DNA from: Clytia hemisphaerica
Taxonomy: Eukaryota; Cnidaria; Hydrozoa; Leptothecata; Clytiidae
Assembly (NCBI GenBank): GCA_902728285.1
Contig: CACVBU010000616.1
Coordinates: 43,681 to 107,680 of the forward strand
Direction: 5' to 3'
Length of the DNA: 64,000 nt
The notes under the pieces were generated by a model. It saw nothing but the letters and a program-made list of their open reading frames with translations. It had not been told where the DNA came from and searched no databases. Of the stretch, positions 1-12,425 are shown piece by piece; the stretch's first letter is position 1, and each line of letters opens with the position of its first letter. The translations under genes and the position numbers were made by a program.

Positions 1-825
1 AACAAGTTTCTTTCAGCATGTGTAAATTCTTCATGATAAGATCTTTGTCATGCTGACTTTTAGGGTGACTTTAAGAGAGGACGGCCGTTTTTTTGTTTTT
101 CTGTTTCCTAATCTGTGGTGAGCACATTTATTTCTGGAACATTGATGTCCTCCAGGAGTTCTCGAACCGAATATGTCATATTTTTCCCCATTTTCTTCTT
201 TTTCCTTATCTGGGCCTGAATATTCGAGAAACCCGTGAACGATGATATTCAGTTTTCTAGAGTCTATGTCTTTCTTTCACTTTCTTTCTTCTTCCTTCCG
301 TTTTTGTTGTTCGGCAGATCTTAAGTCTTCTTTGTGCTTCTTAGTAATTTCGGCGTATTTTTCTTTGATGTCTCCGTCATTATTTCTGTTGTGTGCTTGA
401 TTTCTTCTTCCTTTATCATGGTTCTTGCTTTTTTCTTCCATTTCTTGTAGCTTTCCTGCCAGAAAAATTTTGAGATCATTTTTGATGGAATCACGGGTTT
501 TGGTGTTGGTGTTGACCTCGTTGTTCAGTTTTTGTATGACGTCGTCTTTCTTTTTAAGTTCATTTTGCATCATATGTTGAGTGTTTTTCCCCACTTTATT
601 TCTTAGGTTCTTCGTTATTCGGACGCAGTTTGAACATAAGTAATGATCGTTATAGGATGTCACGAATATTTGTAGTTGATACAAAGGTAGCTGCGTGCAC
701 TCATAATGAACTGATCTTTTACATTTTTTGCATTCCAAGCGATCCAGGTCTTCATCATTGGTACATCTTGACGGCGTGCAAGCTTGAGGTGGTGAGGCTG
801 CTTCGAAAGGCTGATCTTTATCCAT
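1..825 (-). pseudogene. LINE ORF1-like protein (PHD finger, coiled coil, nucleic-acid-binding C-terminus), broken and partial
   Basis: The minus-strand ORF starts at 825 and runs 182 codons to an in-frame TGA at 277-279. The same frame then reads on for some 40 codons with a segment containing RKLNIIVHGF, typical of the RRM-like domain of non-LTR ORF1 proteins. Residues 16-70 hold a Cys/His array (CTPSRC, CKKC, VHYEC, YLCSNC) that fits a PHD finger, followed by a charged, probably coiled-coil stretch. PHD plus coiled coil plus RRM is the ORF1 plan of L2/CR1-like LINEs. After about 120 further bases frames shift, but ORF1-like words recur in other frames to the window edge. No RT of this element is visible here. 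It is likely a decayed insertion; family assignment is by domain order only. Confidence 0.7.
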
Positions 826-858
826 TTTGATGTTATTTTCATGAATTTTAAAATTAAA

Positions 859-1339
859 TGTCGTCTAGAAAACGATAGTATTGTAAAATATTCGATGTAT
901 AAGGGTCAATCAGAATGTGTTCTTCTTCAAATTTTCCAAGGAATAAGTTTGCATAGGCTGGTGCCATTCTGCTTCCCATTGCTGTGCCATATTTCTGTCT
1001 ATATAAGATTTCTTGGAACAAGAAGTAGTTGTTTTCAAGTACAAATTTGAACAGTGTTTTTAAGATTCTTTTGTTAGGTACGAATTTTGGGAGTTCTGTG
1101 CCAAACAAGTCAACGTAGTGTAGACATGCTTCAATTCCCTCGTCGTGTGGTATGTTTGTGTATAACGACTTTACGTCTATTGTGACAATATAATCAGTTT
1201 TATCTACTAGATGTTGGTTGGCCAATAGTTTAATTAGAAAGTCTTTGGTGTCCTTAATAAAGGATTTTATGTTTAATGTCAATGGCTGGATACATTTCGT
1301 GAGGAATTCTGATATATTTTCAGTCATTGAGTTGAAAGT
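859..1339 (-). pseudogene. Inverted Penelope-like reverse transcriptase fragment
   Basis: This minus-strand fragment (157-codon ORF at 854-1327) is nearly identical to the plus-strand Penelope-like RT at about 3955-4438, forming a roughly 480-bp inverted repeat 2.6 kb apart. Homology stops abruptly at both ends. It contains SLYTNIPHDEG and the start of the catalytic loop, RFLDDI, with both aspartates, then breaks. Partial copies in inverted orientation are common for Penelope-like elements. Confidence 0.9.
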
Positions 1340-2485
1340 TTAGATCTCTGCCCACCACACCAGAAGATCACAAATAAAAGAGTGACAGTTACATTAATTA
1401 AAAACATGGGTATAAACGAGTAGCACTTTATACTCATCGATAAAAACATAACAAGTAAAAACTCACCACAACCAAAAACTCACCACAACCAAAAACCTGA
1501 AAATTAACAGTACATCTTAACAAACAATAAATAAAAAAACGACAATAAAACTCGTACTACTTCATATTTTTAAGGTTGATGCCATAATAATAAAAACCAA
1601 ACTTCCAAATCATTTTTTCCCAATGTTAAATAAAACTACCAACACATTTTACATGGAAAAAATTATAAACATACGAAAACATTCTTCAAGCATACTACAA
1701 TAAAACCAAAAAAACAGCAATGTTCAAAAAACTCAAAATCTCAACACCAATAATAACGAGAGTATAATCAAAAGACTTGTTTGTATAAACTCTCGAAACA
1801 CAAAAGAATATATAATTTTGAGCAAATAAACTCTCTAAACACAAAGGAATGCATATTTTTGAGCAAATAATTATAACAACCTTCACAGCGAAATCACAAA
1901 AATTAACACAATAGAGTCATAGAAGAGAACAAAACGGACCGAAACTATAAAACACTGGACTTCACTATGAATATTATATAAAAATTACACGAACAAATGA
2001 AACTTCTATTCTTACCACAACTCGAACATAGCTATAACAATAGATACATAAATAATGAACTACCACAAAATAGCTTCACTTTATAATAAAGAACCGAAAT
2101 GAAAACTTCGATTAAACTGCAAAAAGATTATATACACACATATATATACACTTTTTCTGCAACACACGAAGAAATACTTTTATAAGCACAATAATTTTAT
2201 AAGCACAATAACTAATGATTTGATAAAAAGAATCTACAACATATATTTGACCTCTTATTTGGAAAATCTCTTAAAAACTTACACATAAGTTTACCTACCT
2301 ATTTTACATGCCACCTACTTAACACATACCCAGACTCTAATATTTAAATAACTAATATTAGACCATTCCTATAACTAAGATTAACACACTCGAAATTTAC
2401 AGATTTATTAATACTTCTACATCTTTTTTCCATAACTCCAGATATCGACCAGGAAGATCTGGAACAAAAAGAAAACTCGCCCGGA
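1340..2485 (+). other. A/C-rich 5' flank of the Penelope-like element
   Basis: No convincing coding region. The plus strand is rich in A and C and poor in G, the same skew as the RT region that follows, so it is probably element leader sequence. A short duplication of ACTCACCACAACCAAAA occurs near 1460-1495. Confidence 0.45.
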
Positions 2486-5086
2486 ATGACCAGACATGGA
2501 ATGGCACTACACAAAACGCCACTGTCGTTTACAAAACCTTTCGATGGAAACGAAGAAACACCACTGAACAAACCCAACACAGACCGAAACGAAACAACAC
2601 CAGCAGCCTCGCCCAACGACTCCGATGATGACTTTGACAAATCACTTAAACAACGTAATTCTTTCAAAATTCCAAAACGACCACAACCAACCATTACGAA
2701 CCAACCTGACTACAAAGACAAATACAAACACCACGCCATCAAAACCATCGACCACACCCTACAATTCAATTTTTCAAAAGACGAGCAAACAAGGCAAGAA
2801 GTACCCAATGGATGTAAACCCACAATCAACACCCGTGCAATTCTTAATGATGAACTAAAACGAAGGTGGGATGCTAACCTGTTGAGGGCAGGTAGCATCG
2901 CAAGGGACATCCTCATTGAACACCATGAATTTTGGAGGAACCATCACACCTCAAAACGCAAAAACGCCAAGCAACACCTACAACCAACAACCATTGAGGT
3001 CCTCGACAACACTGCTCACGAGGAGAACCACACTAGAAAGAGAAACCGTGACGAAAGCAACGAAAACAAGGAATATCGACCAAAAAAAAGAAAAACAACA
3101 ACGACTACTAGAAAACACCGGAAACAAGGAATACCGACCAAGACAAAGACCACAAAAACTCCAAAAAAACTAGTTTATAATGTAAATAATGTAAATAGCT
3201 CATACATATACTCTTCTAAAAGAAAACTCGCAAAACTGAATAATACCTATAGTAACTTCCCGAAAACTTATAATAATCATGCCAAACTCGTTCAAAACCT
3301 TTCCGACCTGAAACTAAGAACAGTTGAATTAGACTTATTGAAAAAAGGACTCACCTTTGTCCCAACACCTAATACCTACAACATAAAAAAACACATCACT
3401 ATTGCACTAAAAACTTTTCTGAACAAAATGTCAATACGATATTTTTTCAGCCAAAACCAACACAAAAACAAAACCCTAAGGGGAAAGACTAACTGGCAAG
3501 CCCCAAAACCAAAGAACCAAAAACTTTTGGCATATTTCCGAAAAGTTACACATGTCATACATAACTGTATCGATACTCTAACCAGATCAAAACTAACTGC
3601 AAACCTAAACAAACAAGAAATGAAAACATTAAACCACCTAAGCCACAACAAAAGATTAGAAATAAAAAAGGCTGATAAAGGAGGTTCAATCGTCGTTTTA
3701 ACCAAAACCATGTACAAAGAAAAAGTTATGACACACCTTAATGATACTACTTCCTACGAAATAATAAAAAATAATCCTCTTAAAGACATAAAAACAAACA
3801 TAGAAGCCTTCCTGGAAACAATATTTTACCATTACCATATTGATAAAGAAGTATACGATTTTTTAGTACCACCAGATCAACCACGTATATTAGTCTATTT
3901 TATATATTACCAAAGATACACAAACCACTGATCCCAGGAAGGCCTATCGTTTCATCTTTCAACTCATTGACTGAAAATATATCAGAATTCCTCACGAAAT
4001 GTATCCAGCCATTGACATTAAACATAAAATCCTTTATTAAGGACACCAAAGACTTTCTAATTAAACTATTGGCCAACCAACATCTAGTAGATAAAACTGA
4101 TTATATTGTCACAATAGACGTAAAGTCGTTATACACAAACATACCACACGACGAGGGAATTGAAGCATGTCTACACTACGTTGACTTGTTTGGCACAGAA
4201 CTCCCAAAATTCGTACCTAACAAAAGAATCTTAAAAACACTGTTCAAATTTGTACTTGAAAACAACTACTTCTTGTTCCAAGAAATCTTATATAGACAGA
4301 AATATGGCACAGCAATGGGAAGCAGAATGGCACCAGCCTATGCAAACTTATTCCTTGGAAAATTTGAAGAAGAACACATTCTGATTGACCCTTATACATC
4401 AAATATTTTACAATACTATCGTTTTCTAGACAACATTTTTCTCCTTTGGATAGGCACTTTAAATGAATTACAGGATTTCGAAAAACACATTAACCAAATA
4501 CGCCCAACTATAAAATTTACTTCTGAACATTCCAAAACAAGCATCAACTTTCTCGACACTACAATTTACATTGACAAAAGAAAATTCAAAAGCAAACTAT
4601 ACACAAAACCTACAGATTCTAAACCACTTCTTCATTACAATTCCTACCACCCAACACATACAAAAGAAAATATTATATATACACAAGCTCTACGCTACCG
4701 GTCACTAACAACGGACAACAAAATCTACACTACAGAACTGAAAGACCTAACAAAAACACTTATGAATAGAGGTTACCTCTTACACCTGATTAAAAAATCT
4801 TTAATAAAACTGCCCATTTAACACAAGATGAGTGTCTACATAATAAAATTACACAAAAGAACAACATCACTCGACATAAAAAAATCTCATCCAAAAAACA
4901 CAATCTACCATTTATTGTAGAATACTATGAAAACATAAATCTTATAAAAAATATCTTAAACAGACACTGGCACTTAATACGTAATGACCCCTCACTGCAT
5001 GATATATTTCCTAATAAACCATTCATTGTACATAAACGTCATAAAAATATCGGACAACATCTGACCAGAACACGCTTTGTAGAATA
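2486..5086 (+). pseudogene. Penelope-like retroelement protein (reverse transcriptase), frameshifted
   Basis: Three overlapping frames make one protein: 2486-3931, 3967-4821 and about 4790-5086. The N-terminal third is lysine-rich, with nuclear-localisation-like RKRNRDESN and RPKKRK. Then come the Penelope RT landmarks: KKADKGGSIVVL, LPKIHKPLIPGRPIVSS (reached only after a frameshift near 3895), DVKSLYTNIPHDEG, YGTAMGSRMAPAYANLF and FLDTTIYI. A second frameshift near 4800 leads to the conserved tail FIVEYYENINL ... ILNRHWHLI, ending in a stop at 5086. The catalytic loop reads FLDNIF, with Asn for the second Asp. I found no GIY-YIG endonuclease after the RT or in the N-terminal region. The frame is open upstream to about 2374, and a pyrimidine-rich stretch ending in AG lies near 2440, so an intron is possible. 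This copy cannot make an intact enzyme. Confidence 0.88.
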
Positions 5087-6060
5087 AACAACTTTATTAG
5101 TGATATTTAGTGTATATAGTCAATATTGTATATGAAATAACAATATATTCCTCAACTTACTACCAACACTACCAATACTTTCCATTTCCTTCCTATAATT
5201 ATATATTATCACACATTTCCTGAATGAAATGTGGGGCTTCCTCATCTGAAACACGCTAAATCTGAAAATTATCTTAATCACATGATCAACAACCAGCATA
5301 CACCTTTCCTATAAATATACAAACAACCTAACTTTCGCTACTACACGACCACACAATACTCAACCTGCGGACCAAATAACCACCAACGAACAAAACGCCC
5401 TATCAACATATAAATAGATAACCACCACAAAAACACCCTACCCCATAACCCCTAATATGTCAATCGAATATCTACCAATAGCAGTCAAATAACTAAAAAA
5501 TGAAAAAATCACCAACAAACGCCCTACCTGTCAATCAAATAATCAATTACATAACACTCAACTGATTACTAAAAAAACTATTGCACTATAGAACACCCTA
5601 CCACACAATCTCAACCTGTCAATCAAATTAACCAACGGCGCCCCACCACAAAACCTTCAACATGCCAATCTAATAACCACCAACAACGCCCTATTATAAA
5701 ACCCACAACATATATCCACTACATTAACCCTCGACCTAAATAAACTAAACTAAATAAAGCCCATAATCATAACTAAATCAAAACAAAAAACCCCACTAAT
5801 TCCACTGATAGCTCAAAGCATTATCAAATAAGAAGAACAATACTACAACCCACTGATTGACTACTATTCAACAAACTACTATAAGAACAAAAGCGCACCA
5901 AAATCGTATCCAGACCCCTCGCTTATATACGCGTGCCATAACAGAAAATACAAAAGGAAGAATACAAATACACCAAAATCGGACCCAAACCCCATACTAG
6001 AAAAGCAGCTTCTAAATACCACGAGACTCCTTTTCTCCACAACTACTGATAAGACATGAT
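5087..6060 (+). other. A/C-rich 3' flank of the Penelope-like element
   Basis: Non-coding. It keeps the A/C strand bias of the element and contains loosely repeated phrases (variants of GTCAATCAAATAACCACCAA with ACGCCCTA) between about 5370 and 5710. The bias fades near 6060, a plausible element end, but I see no target duplication. Confidence 0.4.
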
Positions 6061-9025
6061 GGCCAACAACACTTCATACTTTACCGACGGTAAGACTTAC
6101 ATTATTCGCTCCTACTACACCATTCTCCTCATCCGTCCTTCTTAAATGAGTTATGCACCAATGATATCTTAATGGACCACTTCAAAATGACTGAGGCCTT
6201 GTAACATATTTGAATGTCCATGGTTCTTCAGTACTCATTTTTAGAATATACTACTAGATTGCAAATTGCAATCTTAAATATCGAACACTAGAGCCTCATA
6301 TCAATTTATATACAACCTTCTCAAAACAACCATATGCTTTTCGCCAGATACTATAATTTCACTTACCACACATACCATAGAATTCTGAGAAACTCTGAAC
6401 TCATTTCTAAATGATTTGTTTTTACTTAAATTTTATAAGATTTATATACAAACCATACCAAAATTAACACATCGTTATTGTGATGTAATAGTTAATTTAT
6501 CATACTCTTTTTAAAAAGTTAGAATTATAAGTCGAGTGACAATAATTTTTTAACTTTTTAGATAACCCCACACTTTTTCAAGGACACGATTTGCGTGCTA
6601 CAAATGTTTTGATTATTTTTATAATCGGTCAACTTGTTTCCTTGTTTTCAACTAGTTGGAACTAACTATCATCTGTTTTCAAGTGGCAAGTGTAATGTTA
6701 TAGTAGGAATTGGAATCTTATGTAGTGATCCTACGTTAAGGTTCTCAAAATCAGAACTGATGAAGTCTAGGTTTGAAAGGACTATTTTTCAAGTATAAGC
6801 TTTAAAACGACGCTTTTACAAAGAGGACGAGAGGATGTCAATGAGACTAATAAAGAAGAGTCGAGAGTATTGTTCTGTTCTACAGCTGTTCTAAGGAAAG
6901 GAATGTCTCAACGATATGGGAAGAAACAAAACATAACAGCTGAAATAAAAAATCTGAATCAAAATCTTGAAACAATGTCGTTAGTATCACTATTCAGCTG
7001 AACATTTATTCTAAATAGCTCAATAGAGGTATCTTTGAAATTAGCCACGCGATGGACCATGAAGGATATTACTTGGAAAACGAAAAGAGAAAAATATTTT
7101 TTTCCTTTTTTTTTTTATTTTTTTTTTTTTTTACTTTGAAAAATAAAAAGTAATTCATTTTGCATTTCATTTTAATTTTTCAAAATTTAAAAATCTTTAA
7201 AAAACGGGTTGGCTCTAATGGGCCACTATACTATAGCAATTTTTAAATCGTTTATATTTTTTTATAACAATTCTTTGAAATTTAAAAAAAACTCCTGTTA
7301 GTTGTTCTTTTGAAAAAGGTATAAATTTCACGTGATTCAGAGGATATTCAAAAAGAGTTCAATTGTCAATTTCAATCAAATGATTTTCTCCTTTTCTTCC
7401 TCGCTGATTAATCTTTTGTCCGCCCACTCATCCTACATAGCCATTTTTAAACAACAAAGTTTTTCTTTGAGTAAATAATACGAAAACAAAAAAAAAATTC
7501 CGGTGCTTGCTCCATATTTTTCTTGATGGGTTATTCCTCGTCTTCTTCGGCCTTTTGTCTTCGAATGAAAGCTTTTATTCGTCCTTTTTGTGTATAATAT
7601 ATTTCTTATTCATGTGTAAATATATTTTGAGTTTATATAGGATGAAAATAAAATGAAAATTTGATAAAATTTAACACGCAATAATCTGTTGATGATTTCT
7701 TAATTAAGTTTAATGTTGTTCATTAATGTGTATATCAGGAGGACCATAAATCGAGGAGGCATATATCACTAAAATTTTGGCATTTTTCTATTTTTAAATT
7801 TTTTCATTATTGTGATTAATACCGAGTAAAAATTCGCTGACAATGACAATAATAATAATAATCGGGGAATCGGATTAGTGTCCGCTAATTAGAGGTTTCC
7901 GTCTTTTGGAGGGTTTTGAGTTTCAGGCTCAAATTTAGAAATTAATATGTACTAGGGGGACGCAAACATGAGATTATGGTTTTAGGCATTTTCCTAAGGA
8001 CATACGAGCATGTAGACTAGTAAACCACGTCGTTGTATTTCGCTCCAGATTAAACTTGTAATAGGATCTATTTTTCAATATGTTCACTGAATACAACGAC
8101 TAGTTCCAAAAGGCGCTATTTACTAAATAAACGGTGGAGTTCTTTTTTTGCCGCGGTGGAGTGCTCACTAAAAACAGCGCACTCACTCTCACGGATTTGA
8201 ATAAAAAAGTAAAGAAAAATCGGTACTTTTTATGCTTTTATTATTATTTTTTTCAATTCACTCAAATCAAAACAAACTCACATCCTGATTATTTTTTGAT
8301 TTTAATGTATTATAAAAGAAGGTGAGTAGAGTACAATGGAATATCAGTCAATTTAGAAGCTTTTTTATTTTGAAAAAATTTATCTTGAAAGTACTTGAAA
8401 CAAGATACCAACAACAAGACAAGGAGTTAAATAAAACTATTCACAAAAAGTATGATTTCTTTGTCTGAATGAAAAGAATATAAACTGAACTGTACCTCTA
8501 CCAGCTAGGTACTCCATAGACTAGTAAACTAGTCGTTGAAAACTGACCCATATACAAAAAATTAAGATCCAAATAAAAAGAATCGAAGGGGTGAAGTTGC
8601 GTCTCTTTTCTGAATTTCAACGACTAGAAGCTACTTCCCTCAAAAAACGCTGTTTAATTTTACAACTTTTTGTAGGTTTTTGAGAATACATCCAACTTTT
8701 TTGACTAAATGATATTTCATAGGAACATTGAACATGGGAACATATAAATAATTGAGCATTTCTAAAAACGCAATAAACAGAAAGAAAATTAAATGCAATC
8801 CCGCACGGTTTCCTTTTCTCTCACGCGCGCTGAATATTTAATTAGTGTTTACATTATTTGATTGACAGTTTTATTATGAGGTTATAAGTAATAAATAACC
8901 GACTAGTTTACTAGTCTAGGTACTCCAAAACAAAAATATTCGTATTAGGGGAAGAAAAATCTCTTTCAAAAGAAAAATATGAACATTATTTTAGAAAAAC
9001 GACATCAAAAATATAGGCAAAAGTA
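6061..9025. other. AT-rich non-coding stretch
   Basis: No gene seen. Contents: a T-rich run at 7104-7132; a fragment GTCCGCTAATTAGAGG near 7890 that matches the terminal phrase of the pogo-like element at 61411; and three ACTAGT-centred palindromes (near 8018, 8521 and 8894) with similar flanks, perhaps remains of another short inverted-repeat element. The 63-codon ORF at 8134 has no protein-like features. Confidence 0.4.
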
Positions 9026-9663
9026 CCGTGGCTGATCTGGTATTTCGAAATTTTTATTTATTTTGCTTTTGGCGGCCGCCAGTTATAATCCGCGGCCGCC
9101 TTTTTTACAAAGAGCGTCCGCCTATAATACTGGCGGCCGCCTTTTATAATAAGCGGTCTTCCTTCGAAAAAGGCGGCTACCCTTTATAACTAGCGCCCAC
9201 TCTTTATAACAGGCGGCCGCCCTTTAAAAACGCGGCCACTATTTATAAAAGGCGGCCGCGTTTTTTATCGCCTTTTTCATAATCTGATCTGTGAAATACA
9301 AGAGTTGTCAATGTTAATCGCGTGGTATGGATAGGATTAGAGAGTGTAAATTTATGTTTAGCCAATATATTTCACAGACCAGATTATGAAAAAGACGGTA
9401 AAAACGCGGCCGCCTTTTATAAAACGTGGCCGCCCTTTATAACTGACGGCCGCCCTTTATAAATAGCGGCCGCGTTTTTAAAGGGCGGCCGCCTGTTATA
9501 AAGAGTGGGCGCCAGTTAAAAAGGGCGGCCGCCTTTTTCGAAGGAAAAGGGTGACCGCTTATTATAAAAGGCGGCCGCCAGTATTATACGCGGCCGCTCT
9601 TTGTAAAAGGTGGCCGCCAAAAGCAAAATAACTAAAAACTTCGAAATACCAGATCAGCCACGG
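9026..9663. mobile_element. CpG-rich foldback element full of GCGGCCGC motifs, TA-flanked
   Basis: Outer inverted repeats start CCGTGGCTGATCTGG and are bounded by TA on both sides (9024-9025, 9664-9665). Each roughly 240-280-bp arm contains imperfect 19-20-bp repeats of GGCGGCCGCC plus a TTATAA-like spacer; about eleven exact GCGGCCGC octamers occur in some 550 bp. The unique centre (about 9280-9385) is itself flanked by inverted CATAATCTGGTCTGTGAAAT-like sequence. It is probably a non-autonomous element with TA target preference. No coding capacity. Confidence 0.8.
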
Positions 9664-10200
9664 TACATAAGAAAACTTATTTTTTTTATAGAAGCCAAAA
9701 AGAAAAATATTTTCAAAAAAGCAACAGCTTTTACAAACATGAAATTATATTTATTTGTTCATATAATTGACCTCCAATTTTGCTATAAAAGTTATATATA
9801 GTATACCTACATAAAATTACTTCCAAATCCAAGTAGATTGTTTTTAAATTGGCAAAATCCAATCAAATTTTTTAAAAATTTTATAAGTATAAAAGCATCA
9901 TTATAAGTTTTGAAAGACTTTAACAATAGGTATAAATTTCAGTCTGAACACGTGTTCAACAACACAGGGGACAACAAAAAATTACAAGGTAGAAGTATGC
10001 TCCGGGGGAGAGGGGCACCGACCTTGACGACCGACGGGGATGTGCCACGCTGGAGTTTGAAAAGTGGACCCTGTAAGATATGAATGTTTGGTAAATTTGG
10101 GACCATTTCAGAACGATAAATGATTCAATCGAAAAAAATCTGTAAAGTGGCAAAAATGACTAAAAGTAGACGAAAAATTCAAATATTTTCTAATATTTCT
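9664..10200. other. Non-coding stretch
   Basis: AT-rich with a short GC-richer patch near 9990-10070. I see no gene and no clear element. Confidence 0.4.
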
Positions 10201-10809
10201 AACAGTCAGGCAAATCCTTGCATTTGCATGGGGTCCGCTACGTTGAATTTGCAACGGGTCGAAATCGAAAGTAGCGCGAAAACCCGGTGCAAATACACAG
10301 GGTTTTTGAAATTCTGTGCATTTGCACAGGGTGGAAAATTAGAAAATTTAAGATTTTGCAATGGTTTTACAATCAATTAACACCATTCTCTTTGTTTAGA
10401 ATCAATATTAAGAAGATGAATCAAATTCAATAAGATATACCAGGTAATCCTTCTTTATTGTCTTTATATTTTGATTTGGAAAACAAGAATCGTTCTTTCT
10501 TATGCTGGCGCAAGGCTGTGGCGAAGGAGTTTATCCGCGCGGCCATACTTTCGATCTTCGAATGTGGAACATACGAAACTTAGAATACGGGCATTTGTGA
10601 GATAAAGTTTTTTCAGAATCCCGATCCTGCCACTCCATGCTTATTTTTAGTTATCTCCAGCGGTCAAGAATGGATGGATTACAACAATTCTTCTCTCGCT
10701 GTTTCTTCTTTTTCTTTTTCATTTCAGCCATTTTCATTTTTTATGGGAACACAATTGGAATCATATCCAGGTGAAACGTGTATTTTCCACATTTTCCAAC
10801 GTCGTATTA
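10201..10809 (+). repeat. 609-bp dispersed repeat, copy 1
   Basis: It matches 60074-60682 in inverted orientation over its full 609 bp with scattered mismatches, and homology stops sharply at both ends. Its first 120 bp repeat GCAAATGCA-like phrases (GTGCATTTGCACAGGG, GCATTTGCATGGGG). No clear terminal inverted repeats and no protein. A third, truncated copy of its first end lies at 30695-30757. Confidence 0.75.
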
Positions 10810-11350
10810 TCATAATGATACACATCCATTGGCGAGGGCGAGAACATGCTGGAAACCCTCTGGAGAATACCCTCGTGTCAGAGATCTGGTGGAGCCCCCC
10901 GCCCCACTGAAAAATTAGCTAAAAATCGTCTTTCCGGTGGAAAAAATAACCTGAAATTTTAAACTACTTTCAAAGAACCGAATAACTTTACCTAGCTTAG
11001 AAATCTAAGCCAGATTGATTCAGTCACTTAGTAAAATCTGATGGTAAGTTGTGACTGAATATCTGGCTTAGTACAAGTAAACTCGGTTTACTATCAACTA
11101 ACAAAAACGAAATTTCAAATTTTCCCCGGCACGTTTTTGTTAATGCACATAAATTTGTATAATTTGTTCAACATATATTTTTCAGCAAAAGGTTTCCCAT
11201 AACTCATTCGCATAAAAAAAGCAAAAATATAAAAATAAGGAATTTGTTAAATAAATGCACCCTCCTCCCTATTTACCCAACTTCTCTTTCATTCAGTTTT
11301 ATAAAGGTTTTTCAAATTAAAAGAGGGAGAGAGAAAAACATATCTTTCAT
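10810..11350. other. Non-coding stretch with a small inverted repeat
   Basis: Around 10990-11080, CTTAGAAATCTAAGCCAGAT and ATCTGGCTTAG face each other across the words CAGTCACTTAG and GTGACTGAAT, a compact hairpin. Nothing else recognised. Confidence 0.4.
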
Positions 11351-11595
11351 CAGTGCCGTAGCAACTGGGTGGGGAAAGGGGGGGGGGCTATGCCCCCCAA
11401 TAATTTTTTCAAAAATGGTTATTTTGCAAAATGCAAATTTTTTCTTTTTTAATTTGTCATAATTGTCACAATTGAGTGCATTTTCAAGCAATCTAGAGCT
11501 CAAATTTTCAAAATCCCCCCCTCGGGCCAAACCATGGTTGGCCCTCGCGGTGTCAACTTCAGCCCCCCAATATGATAATGCTTCCTACGGCACTG
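11351..11595. mobile_element. Short DNA element with CAGTGCCGTAG termini
   Basis: Perfect 11-bp terminal inverted repeats CAGTGCCGTAG / CTACGGCACTG enclose 245 bp with G-run and C-run phrases (GGGGGGGGGGCTATGCCCCC; a seven-C run near 11515). The flanks, CTTTCAT left and CTTTCTT right, resemble a mutated 7-8-bp target duplication, so hAT-like is a guess. Confidence 0.6.
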
Positions 11596-12425
11596 CTTTC
11601 TTTTTATGCAAAAAGTACAGAATCTCAGGCAAGTTAAGGCCTGTGCATAAAATTCAATATAAATCATGATGGCCATCAATTTTTTGTAAAATTTTCTTTT
11701 GAAAATAAAAGATATTTATAAACTCTACCTTCGTACCAAATTTTAGTTCATTTGGATAAATATTCCAGGAGTTATTAGCAATTTAAATTTTTGCTGACGT
11801 CAGCAAAAAGTGTTTTTACTTAATTTTCCCAAAATGGCTGAAACAGAATTTTTGGCCCAGGACTTTTTGGAAAGGTATTAATATCAGGAACATAACTCAG
11901 TAAAAATTTCTTATAGAAAAGGGGTGGAACAATTGGCCGTCACGAGTTTTATGATTGTTGGATTTTTGTGTTGGTTGCCATGGAAATGACGGATATTTTT
12001 GATGTCAAAACTTAAAATGCCAATAAATCCTGGAATTTTTATCGGAATGAGCTCAAATTTTGTACATAGGTAGTGTTCATAAATATCTTTCATTTCCAAA
12101 AAAAATTTCCTAAAAATTGATGACGTCAGCATTTTTTGAGGAAAAAAGAAAATTGCTGATTTTTGCTGATGTCATCAATTTTTTGAGAATTTTTATTTTG
12201 GAAACGAGAGATATTTATAAATCCTACCTTTTTACCAAATTTGAGCTCATTTGGATAAATATTCCAGGACGTTGAGAAGTGAAAAGCGTTTTCAAAACAA
12301 ACGAAAAATTTCGTTTCTTATCACATGGTCTATTATGGCCAATTAGAAGAGGCCAAATGCTCGCCGAGTCTCACCGACTTCTGCGTTCAAAATATGAACT
12401 CGCGCTTCGCCCAAGCCAGTTTTTT
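11596..12425. repeat. Iterated non-coding repeat with GACGTCAGC motifs
   Basis: A 70-bp phrase (GATATTTATAAA ... TTTGGATAAATATTCCAGG) occurs near 11705-11770 and 12200-12270 in direct orientation and near 12026-12100 inverted. TGACGTCAGC or close variants occur near 11795, 12120 and 12165. A related patch is at 47200-47400. No coding. Confidence 0.55.

Noticed and set aside
8134-8325. 63-codon ORF with a Phe/Tyr-rich stretch
   Set aside because: Low-complexity AT-rich translation; no start context or domain.
9026-9663. CpG island promoter
   Set aside because: The CpG comes from repeated octamers in inverted arms flanked by TA; no gene starts nearby.
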